A stretch of DNA of 38,364 bases from a bacterium 1XD42-1. Its GTDB lineage: Bacteria; Bacillota; Clostridia; Oscillospirales; Ruminococcaceae. The translations under genes and the position numbers were made by a program. Location: the NCBI GenBank assembly GCA_003612625.1, contig RAZJ01000027.1:1-38364 (forward strand), written 5' to 3'. This document shows positions 31,485 to 38,364 of this stretch, piece by piece. The notes under the pieces were generated by a model. The model ran no database searches. It worked only from the letters and a program-made list of their open reading frames with translations, and was not told the origin of the DNA. How positions within the stretch are numbered: position 1 is the stretch's first letter; each line of letters starts with the position of its first letter.

Positions 31485-31632
31485 CAATACGCTCTGAAAC
31501 CCGCAAAATTAGCCCTATTTCGCGTTTTTATTTTTGACGTGTAATTTTACGGTTCGAAGTCAAAGCCACGTTTATGAGGCTGTCAGTGGCCTTAAAATTG
31601 AATATAGCCGCTCTGCCTTGCCTTGAAGCTTG
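31485..31632. other. Intergenic region with second copy of the diverged repeat
   Basis: No gene. It carries copy 2 of the dispersed repeat seen at 8712-8786 (best-matching part 31570-31605, 28 of 36 positions). Within it GCCAC (31565) and GTGGC (31586) can form a small hairpin. It lies between a terminator and the 3' end of the macroglobulin-like gene. Confidence 0.45.
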
Positions 31633-34600
31633 TTATTCTGAAATGCTGATTGTTCCGCGGTCGCTTTTTACCGTGTCATTTTCCCAGGAAAGCCATGTGC
31701 TTTCTGTGATGAAGCTGCCGGGAAGTGCAGCGCTAAGGTAGTAGGTAAATACAAGGGTGTTGGGATCTTCCTGCTCCTGTACAGATGGATCATTGGGCTG
31801 GTAACGGTTCAAATGACCGGAGAAATCAACCGGATTATAAATTTCATCTTCTACTGTGTCATCTTCTTGGGCAATTTCATTTTCCTGAGGTTCTTCTGTC
31901 ATTTCACCAGGGTCCGGCTCCAAATTCCCTTCTGCATTTCCTGATACGTCGGGAGGTGTTTTGGATACGCTGGAAGAAGCTTCTGACTCATCCGTTATAT
32001 CATCACTTTCCGCAGGTTCTACATGAGCCGGAAGGAAACGGACATAGGCGCTTTCCACCCTGGGGACCGGAACCGGCAAATCCGGGCCATTGGGTGCCGG
32101 ACGGTGGACCGTTCCGGTGATCCGCTGTCCATCCTGGGCAAAGGAAACCCACATGGAACCATTTTGCGGGGCAACGATATGGCTTCCGCCAAGCCAGCGA
32201 AGGCCGGAAGGAATACTGTCTGTCAAGGTGTAGGTTCCGTAAGGAGAATTTTCATTAAATTTGACCGTAACCGTTACCTGAACCTGGCTTCCAGGGGTCA
32301 GACTTCCGGATAGAGGCTCATAAGACTTTGAAATAGATGCAAAATCCCCAACAGCATCTCCGGAGCCCATACGGAAGCCTTTTACAGCCGCTGACAATTT
32401 TCCAGACTGGGAACGGAATTTTCCATTGCGCAAGGTTTTTTCATCCAGCGTTAAGAAAGCAGAACCATCTTTCAGCTCAACTTCTTTCGTTTTTCCATTT
32501 TCTTCATAGGTCAGGGAACCGTTTGTTTCTTTCGGAAAAGCTTTTTTGGCATATGCCAGCAGTTCCAAATTCGGCAGGGAGCCTTCTTTGCCGCTTTCCC
32601 AGCTTCCTCCGGTTAAATACCGGGCAAATTCTGCCGCATCTTCCATTTTTCCAGTGTCTGAAGCCAGCAAAAGGGCCGCAGCAGTAGCGCGAACGTCAGA
32701 GTCATCTACATGGGCTTCGCTGTTGGAATGAAGGATTTTTACAGATTCATAAATTTCGTTGGCCCGTTCAAAATCCCCCAGCCAGGCAAAAGCTGCTCCT
32801 GTGTATAAACGCAGGTAAGGCTTCATATCGGCTCCGTCCTGCTCATACAGCCGCCGCAAATCCAATAAAACAGGTTCTTTGGCCGCAGCCAGACCAACAT
32901 AGGCCATAATGCGGTCATCCTGGGGTGCGGCAGGATTTTTCAAAACATCATGGAGGAAGCTAATGGCTTTTCCCTGATGAATCAGTTCCGGAGCAGCCAT
33001 CAGGATTTGTGCTGTAAGGGCAGCGTCTTCCTGGGATTCCGGCAAAATGCGTACACCGCCGTTATCGCCCTGGATGGAATCCAAACGGTTATCCCGAATA
33101 ACAGGCTCCCTCTGATCTTCAGGCCGCAGCTCGTTATAAAGTTCCAGTCCCCTGACAGATCCGACAATATTCTCTGTCCGGCGGCCATGACGGGACGTCA
33201 GCCAGGATAATGCGTCAAATACCGGCTTGGCGTCATTGTCTGCTACAATGATTTCCACAGGCCAGGCCGCGCTTTTCACTTCGGAAAGGGCTGACAGTTC
33301 AACCGTTTCAATGGATGGGAGAAGTAATCCGGTATCGGTGACGGAAAGCGGCAGGGTTACAGCGTCCTGATATTCCCCATACTGAGCCGATAAAGTAACC
33401 TGATAAGCTCCGGCCGGCAATTTTCCAAAGTTAAAAACAGCACGGTTTCCTACAAGGGTTTCCTGTTCTTTTTGGGTTTCTTCCAAGGTTCCGCCTGATA
33501 ACTGAGCTGTATAGCGGACATTCCCCTGTTCCAAAGCGGTACCGACTGCCAAAGCGGAAACAGCAATATCATCTCCGGTCAAGTAAGATTCTGTCAGGAT
33601 TGTTTGTAAATAAAATGGCATTGTTGCAGCCGCGTTAGAAACTGCATTTCCGGCTTTTAAATCCGGTGTGACTGCTGCCGCAGTAATCCTCCAGGAAGTT
33701 ACATTATCGGGCAACTGGATGGAAACCTCCGAACCAGCCGCAGAAACATCCAGTGTCTGGAAATCTGCCGTATCCAAAAACAGGGATCGGATACTGGCGC
33801 CCAGCTCCATTCCGCCGCCGCCCGTATTCATGGGGGATCTGTCCGCGGAAGCAGCCTCTTTCATGCTGTTGTTCATTCCGCCAGCAGCGGAAGCGTCGTC
33901 CTGAACGTCAATATCGCTTAACCCGCCATTGCCCGCTGCTATGCTTTGGATAATATTGGGATAATAAATGTTCGTATAAATCTGGCCAGCCAGATCAATT
34001 TCCTGGAAAGACAAATCAAAAATAGATTCATCCACGATACCAACAGCAGCTTTTCCGCTTACCGGGTTTCCGTCTTGATCCGCTATGGAAATTTTTACAT
34101 TCATTGTTTCGCCAGGACGGTATTCTGTTTTATCCGGTTCGGCAGTTACCTGCAAAGTACGGTCCGTGTAATCATATTTCACACAGGTACTTTGGATTTC
34201 ATGCATAGAATGTCCGTCAAAATAGGCACCAGCCAGCCAGATATTGGGTAAATGTTTTTCTTCCATGGAAAAAGTGGAATCCCCTTGGGATACCTGGGTA
34301 TTTAAAATTTTATCTTGTACAACGGTATAGAGGAACAAAGGATTTTCTATTTTTTGTTCATTTTCCCAAACGCCAATCTCCATAGAATCCCCAGGAGCGA
34401 TCTCAATACCCCAAGGATCTTTCAAAAACTGGTATTGTTTCCAGTCCGGATCGCGATAAGGTGAAACAGGGGTTATTGTTTCACAAACGTCCCCATAAAC
34501 GCCTCCAGCAAATCGCAGTTCATACCAGTAAATGGTTCCGCTGGAATCGGAAAACGGCAAATCTGTAACTTCTGCTTTTCCTGTAACAGAAGATACCTGT

Positions 34601-36840
34601 ATATTCCGTTCAACTGTTTCTTCTCTCTGGTTTTTATAAACCGGTACATTCCGTTTATTGACATAGTCATACCAGCTTCCGGTCTGGATCTGGTGGAAAA
34701 CGACTTTATGAACCACCAAAGTCATGGGAATATCAGCAGGAACGCCTTGTAGCTGCTGGAACTGGCTTTCACCCATAATCCAGGCTTTTTCTGCGGCTTT
34801 TAATTTCGTGTCATCCAAAACGGCGGTTTGGATGGAAATACGTCCATCCCCTTCATAGGTCATTTCGGCTGCGATTTTAGAAGGCAAAGCAAAGAACGTA
34901 TCTGACTGGTATAAATTAATAGGCTGCCCGTCGGCACTGTTGACAGACCAGAAAACGGTATTTGGTGTCCAGGAAGCCACCTGTCCCGGCTCCTGCTGGT
35001 GGGACGGGTTCAAAACGGCTTTAAATTCAGCTTTTCCGGACTGATCCAAAGTAATGGGATAATCATTCAAATTTGCTTCAAAGCTGTCTGCCGTCAGTTT
35101 TACGCCAGCGGCAGGGGTACCGTCATAATATTTTGCAGAAACATAGAAAGTAATCGTTTCGCCGTAGTAATAAAAGTCCTTATCCGTAGACAGGGAAATT
35201 TGATAAGCAGGCTTTGTATATTCGCTGATGGTAAGAGAGCTTTCTATATAAGCACCATCAGCCCCATTCCCAACTTTTAACTGATAATGGTCCGTACGCA
35301 AAGAACCGGGATTCAAAACGCCGGAGAATATACCATCTTTTACCTGCACTTCCATTCCGGAAAGTGTACTGGAGGGCCACATAGTAGCCAGGCTCACCCA
35401 AACGGAATCCGGCATCGGCGCATGATTTCGGGGCTTTACAACGCCCCAGAAATGGATGGGGTCCCCGGGCAGGTAAATTTCCCTGTCCGTATAAATGGCT
35501 GAATAGTAGTCCCAGGACAAGGGCCGTTCTTCCTGGGGAACCGAGAGGTTAGAGCCGGAAAACCATACCGGGGTTCCGTCACGGAGAATTGTCACATAAC
35601 TATTTTTGCTTTCTCCATTGCTGAAAGAAGCAACTCCATTTTCATTGGCTTTGCCGGAAATTTTTTCACCGGACAGAGTTTCCAATTCTACAACCGCATC
35701 CTTGACAGGGCCTTGTGAGATGGGATCTCCCATCCAGAATAAGGTATCCCCGCCCACAGACTGCATATAAAGCCCTAAATTGACCACTTGAATCATCTGC
35801 TGGGCAAATTGTTCTTTTCCGGCAACTTCTCCGGACAAGGTAAATATATAATAGCCTTCAGAAAGATTGTCTGGCAAAGGGGCATATAAATCCCCATTAT
35901 TTTCCATGAGCTGTCCTTCTGTATTCATCACTTCATCCAGGCCATCCGTAGAAAGATGGTATACCGTTTTTACACCATACTGCTCCTGGTAAAATTTGTC
36001 CCGTTCCCGTAAAGCATTGGCATAGGCATTGATGCCGGGGTATTTATGCAGCGTCATGGTATAAGAAGCTTTTGCCTGCTGGTCGCCTCCGTAAAGGCGT
36101 ATGCGCATTTCATCCCCCGGGATAAAGGATGCGGAAGCCTGTTCCAGCGAAAGGTCATCCCAGCTTTCCGCGCCTTCTTCCTCCGAAGTCTGGAAAGAAA
36201 AAGTAAATGGTGTTTGTAGGACAGCACCGTCTGTGGAAGATAAGTTGCTCAATGTAATCCGGTAAATGCTGTTATGCTCCAAAGGGGCATCCGGAATGAA
36301 CCGGCAGGTATAATCCTGGGATTCAAAGCGTCCGGAAACAGGCGGAAGAATTTGGAATCCTTTTGAAATATCAACACCGGGCCGGTTAAAACGCATTTCA
36401 ATGCCTGTATCAATATCCACATAGGCAGAATCTCTGGGAAATACATCATTGACTAATAAATCGCTTCTGGTCTGGAAAGCGAAGGATTGAACCGGGGTTC
36501 CAGAATTATTTTTCACCCGGAAGGTATAGACCATATTTTCACGAAGGGGCATCACCGGCTGTAAAATCCATTCTTTCCCGCCGCCGGATAAGGTATAGTT
36601 CAAAGCGGGTTCCAACTCCAAAATAGACCGGAGCGCATCTTCTTTGAGAGAAAATCCTGATGTCAGCAAGAATGCGGAGCCGGTTGTAACACCGCTTTCC
36701 TCCCGTTCGGAAGGCTCGATCCGTATGGATGCGGGCAGCTCGTCCCCTCTTGGCAGGGAAAGCCACCAGCCAAGCAGGAAAGAAAAGAAAATGACAATCA
36801 AAAGGATCACAGGTATCAGGAACCGATGTTGTTTTAGCAT
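31633..36840 (-). CDS. Alpha-2-macroglobulin-like surface protein without thioester motif
   Basis: 1735 aa. An N-terminal signal-anchor helix (about 8-28) is followed by Big_5-like Ig domains, macroglobulin domains (for example YTDREIYLPGDPIHFWGVVKP and ISLSTDKDFYYYGETITF), the conserved KAAVGIVDESIFDLS and the alpha-helical thioester-type domain region (about 1210-1480). Where family members carry the CxEQ thioester, this protein reads RHGRRTEN (H1218 to N1224), so covalent trapping of proteases is impossible. The C-terminus has a receptor-binding-like beta region and an acidic Ser/Glu/Asp linker. Bacterial macroglobulins are thought to protect the envelope from proteases, often next to PBP1C; no PBP is here. 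GGGGGGA before the ATG supports the start. It is the largest gene of the element. Confidence 0.9.
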   Translation of the reverse strand: MLKQHRFLIPVILLIVIFFSFLLGWWLSLPRGDELPASIRIEPSEREESGVTTGSAFLLTSGFSLKEDALRSILELEPALNYTLSGGGKEWILQPVMPLRENMVYTFRVKNNSGTPVQSFAFQTRSDLLVNDVFPRDSAYVDIDTGIEMRFNRPGVDISKGFQILPPVSGRFESQDYTCRFIPDAPLEHNSIYRITLSNLSSTDGAVLQTPFTFSFQTSEEEGAESWDDLSLEQASASFIPGDEMRIRLYGGDQQAKASYTMTLHKYPGINAYANALRERDKFYQEQYGVKTVYHLSTDGLDEVMNTEGQLMENNGDLYAPLPDNLSEGYYIFTLSGEVAGKEQFAQQMIQVVNLGLYMQSVGGDTLFWMGDPISQGPVKDAVVELETLSGEKISGKANENGVASFSNGESKNSYVTILRDGTPVWFSGSNLSVPQEERPLSWDYYSAIYTDREIYLPGDPIHFWGVVKPRNHAPMPDSVWVSLATMWPSSTLSGMEVQVKDGIFSGVLNPGSLRTDHYQLKVGNGADGAYIESSLTISEYTKPAYQISLSTDKDFYYYGETITFYVSAKYYDGTPAAGVKLTADSFEANLNDYPITLDQSGKAEFKAVLNPSHQQEPGQVASWTPNTVFWSVNSADGQPINLYQSDTFFALPSKIAAEMTYEGDGRISIQTAVLDDTKLKAAEKAWIMGESQFQQLQGVPADIPMTLVVHKVVFHQIQTGSWYDYVNKRNVPVYKNQREETVERNIQVSSVTGKAEVTDLPFSDSSGTIYWYELRFAGGVYGDVCETITPVSPYRDPDWKQYQFLKDPWGIEIAPGDSMEIGVWENEQKIENPLFLYTVVQDKILNTQVSQGDSTFSMEEKHLPNIWLAGAYFDGHSMHEIQSTCVKYDYTDRTLQVTAEPDKTEYRPGETMNVKISIADQDGNPVSGKAAVGIVDESIFDLSFQEIDLAGQIYTNIYYPNIIQSIAAGNGGLSDIDVQDDASAAGGMNNSMKEAASADRSPMNTGGGGMELGASIRSLFLDTADFQTLDVSAAGSEVSIQLPDNVTSWRITAAAVTPDLKAGNAVSNAAATMPFYLQTILTESYLTGDDIAVSALAVGTALEQGNVRYTAQLSGGTLEETQKEQETLVGNRAVFNFGKLPAGAYQVTLSAQYGEYQDAVTLPLSVTDTGLLLPSIETVELSALSEVKSAAWPVEIIVADNDAKPVFDALSWLTSRHGRRTENIVGSVRGLELYNELRPEDQREPVIRDNRLDSIQGDNGGVRILPESQEDAALTAQILMAAPELIHQGKAISFLHDVLKNPAAPQDDRIMAYVGLAAAKEPVLLDLRRLYEQDGADMKPYLRLYTGAAFAWLGDFERANEIYESVKILHSNSEAHVDDSDVRATAAALLLASDTGKMEDAAEFARYLTGGSWESGKEGSLPNLELLAYAKKAFPKETNGSLTYEENGKTKEVELKDGSAFLTLDEKTLRNGKFRSQSGKLSAAVKGFRMGSGDAVGDFASISKSYEPLSGSLTPGSQVQVTVTVKFNENSPYGTYTLTDSIPSGLRWLGGSHIVAPQNGSMWVSFAQDGQRITGTVHRPAPNGPDLPVPVPRVESAYVRFLPAHVEPAESDDITDESEASSSVSKTPPDVSGNAEGNLEPDPGEMTEEPQENEIAQEDDTVEDEIYNPVDFSGHLNRYQPNDPSVQEQEDPNTLVFTYYLSAALPGSFITESTWLSWENDTVKSDRGTISISE

Positions 36841-36924
36841 AGAGATCCCCCCATTTTTTAAAAAATATTGGCAAGTGCTATATAAAAACAGTGCTTTAAT
36901 TTACAAAAATTCATGCACGGCCAT

Positions 36925-36953
36925 AAAAACAGCCCGCCGGTTTCAGCGGGCTG
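36925..36953 (-). terminator. Terminator of the methyltransferase fusion gene
   Basis: On the minus strand CAGCCCGC and GCGGGCTG form the stem, followed by five T. It lies 5 bases after the stop at 36958 and 80 bases before the start of the macroglobulin-like gene, separating the two same-strand genes. Confidence 0.88.
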
Positions 36954-36957
36954 TAAT

Positions 36958-38364
36958 TCAGACAGCATAAAGGATATATTCCATAGGAGCCAGATTGCCT
37001 CCATAATGCCGTAAATAAAAGCGGTATTTTTTATCAAGCCGTTCTATCATCCGTGGAAGCTGCCATAAATCGCTGTCGCCATGATCCGCCCGAAGGATCA
37101 GTTTGGGATGGTCTTGGTGGATATGGTTGGAACAGCCCCGGATCGCAGCCTGTTCACTGCCTTCCAAACACATTTTGATGATGCTGACAGGTTCTTCAAT
37201 ATCTTCATCAATTTGAACCATATCTGTTTCTATACCATTGTCGTCTATTTTTGACAAAAGCGGATCGTCATTTGGAACTTGTAACAAAGCATTTCCTGTT
37301 TTATCCCCAACAGCACATTGACGGAGTGCTAAAAGCCCCAATTCTTTTGTGCGGTTGCGCAGGGCAGAAAAGCTTCCCGGATTGGGTTCATAGCAATAAA
37401 TTTTCTTCCAATGTCCGGCATATTCTGCAAAAGCTTTTGTAACATCTCCAATTCCAGCGCCTAAGTCTACAAAAACTTCTTCCTCTGTACAGCGCAGCAA
37501 ATCAGCATCCAGATAAGTCGGGAACATTTTTTCTTTCATGTTGGCCAAGGTTTTGAAATTGTAGGAATACCAGTTATCTAAAATAGCCAGCAAGGTTTTT
37601 CGGGACCGGTAGTCCCCTAATTTCCCATAAAGCCAGGAATATTCATCCATATGCTGGCTAAGCTCCTGAGCCCTGCGGCGCAGCGCTTCATATTCACTGC
37701 GTTCCGGTTCCAGCTTCCCCCAATACCCATAGCGGCGCATCTGGTCACAAATAACCATTTTGTAGCGGTTTTCAAGTTTTGGGAAACCTTCTATCAGTTT
37801 TCTTTCCAATTCCTGCTCCGACATGTTGCGAACATCATGGACAATCCGGAGAAAATCCCTGTCAATCGCAACACCTCTCCCCACAGCAGGCGCTGTTGTA
37901 TTTCCTATCGGCGTAGGGCGCTCAGGAGAGGCCATTGGACGTCCTTCCTGTACTTTTTCTCTGGCAGGCCTAGCCTCTTGATTTTGGGGCCTTATCGGGC
38001 GCGTAGGACGCCTTTCCTGTGGCTGTGGAGCGATCAGATCATCTTCCGGCTCTTGAGATTTCATGGGCCTTGCCCGCATGGGACGGGCTTCCGGCTCTTG
38101 GGGTTCCATGGGCCTTGCCCACATGGGACGGGCTTCCGGTTCTTGAGATTCCATGGGCCTTGCCCGCATGGGACGGGCTTCCGGCTCTTGGGGTTCCATA
38201 GGTCTTGACCGCATGGGGCGGGCTTCCGGTTCTTGAGATTCCATGGGCCTTGCCCGCATGGGGCGGGCTTCCGGATCTTGGGGTTCCATAGGTCTTGACC
38301 GCATGGGGCGGGCTTCCGGTTCTTGAGATTCCATGGGCCTTGCCCGCATGGGGCGGGCTTCCGG
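36958..38364 (-). CDS. Repeat-rich FkbM-type methyltransferase fusion, C-terminal part (gene begins at 1170)
   Basis: In-frame continuation of the gene starting at 1170; 469 codons including the stop. It begins inside the 15-aa repeat array, passes through a Pro/Arg-rich linker and a helical region (about residues 555-680 of the full protein), then reaches an FkbM-like SAM-dependent methyltransferase domain. The SAM-binding loop VDLGAGIGD sits near residue 689, followed by a CYEPNP acidic-loop motif and the FkbM-like motif KMCLEGSE. In that motif the usual Asp before the LEG/VEG is Cys. FkbM enzymes O-methylate sugars or natural products; the substrate here cannot be read from sequence. A strong terminator follows at 36925-36953. 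Fusion of such an enzyme to a long charged repeat tract is unusual; tethering or scaffolding is only a guess. Confidence 0.85.
   Translation of the reverse strand, partial: PEARPMRARPMESQEPEARPMRSRPMEPQDPEARPMRARPMESQEPEARPMRSRPMEPQEPEARPMRARPMESQEPEARPMWARPMEPQEPEARPMRARPMKSQEPEDDLIAPQPQERRPTRPIRPQNQEARPAREKVQEGRPMASPERPTPIGNTTAPAVGRGVAIDRDFLRIVHDVRNMSEQELERKLIEGFPKLENRYKMVICDQMRRYGYWGKLEPERSEYEALRRRAQELSQHMDEYSWLYGKLGDYRSRKTLLAILDNWYSYNFKTLANMKEKMFPTYLDADLLRCTEEEVFVDLGAGIGDVTKAFAEYAGHWKKIYCYEPNPGSFSALRNRTKELGLLALRQCAVGDKTGNALLQVPNDDPLLSKIDDNGIETDMVQIDEDIEEPVSIIKMCLEGSEQAAIRGCSNHIHQDHPKLILRADHGDSDLWQLPRMIERLDKKYRFYLRHYGGNLAPMEYILYAV
38050..38364. repeat. 45-bp tandem repeat, right arm; near-duplicate of 1-315
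   Basis: Seven 45-bp units. Aligned unit for unit with 1-315, they differ at only four bases: two in unit 2, one in unit 3 and one in unit 4. Units 1, 5, 6 and 7 are identical. This is either a real long array (15 units in the circle) or an imperfect terminal redundancy left by the assembly, in which case the true array has 8 units. Both versions keep the gene in frame. Confidence 0.9.

Noticed and set aside
37651-38208. Plus-strand ORF of 185 aa with WALPAWDGLPAL-like repeats
   Set aside because: Antisense shadow of the repeat region; no start signals.

Overview
The window reads as one complete circular replicon of 38,364 bp, cut open inside a tandem repeat, and not as a piece of a chromosome. 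A minus-strand gene starts at 1170 with its own promoter and ribosome binding site. It runs off the left edge in frame and continues from the right edge at 38364 to a stop at 36958, with the 45-bp repeat staying in register across the join. The circle carries two iteron-controlled Rep_3 initiator genes and a ParA/ribbon-helix-helix partition pair beside an AT-rich palindromic region. The host is most likely a Clostridia bacterium of the Lachnospiraceae type. This is inferred from the strong SD sequences, sigma-A promoters, the gene families present and moderate-to-low GC with AT-rich intergenic DNA.

Layout in plus coordinates: 1-1170, N-terminal half of a repeat-rich FkbM-type methyltransferase fusion; 1334-1404, tRNA-Gly(CCC); 1448-3091, partition genes and centromere-like DNA; 3105-6220, a zinc-ribbon membrane protein, a secreted transglutaminase-like protein and a secreted 28-aa-repeat protein; 6265-9752, adenine deaminase, a small secreted protein and a YhcC/YtqA-like radical SAM protein; 9766-11021, initiator gene 1 and its iteron origin; 11161-17406, a beta-CASP metallo-hydrolase, an Rrf2 regulator and a DUF1015/ABC-F/YdcF operon; 17628-23112, bactofilin with a long structured leader and two exported proteins; 23271-27041, an esterase/acyltransferase/zinc-ribbon/lipid-kinase operon; 27087-28125, initiator gene 2 and its iteron origin; 28356-31441, a membrane-fusion protein and an internally deleted RND transporter; 31633-36840, an alpha-2-macroglobulin-like protein; 36958-38364, the methyltransferase end of the origin-spanning gene.

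The cargo is dominated by envelope and surface functions together with genes normally found on chromosomes (adenine deaminase, ABC-F, lipid kinase, tRNA). I see no relaxase, conjugation gene, transposase, integrase, phage structural gene, antibiotic-resistance cassette, CRISPR array or clear toxin-antitoxin pair. The most unusual points are two distinct replication origins on one small circle, a tRNA gene on it, perfect palindromes (42 bp, and 20-3-20) next to parA, an RND transporter missing roughly its middle two thirds in frame, a switch-like leader before bactofilin, and a secreted glutamine-containing repeat protein beside a transglutaminase-fold protein. All functional statements are homology recognition by eye; no database search was run.
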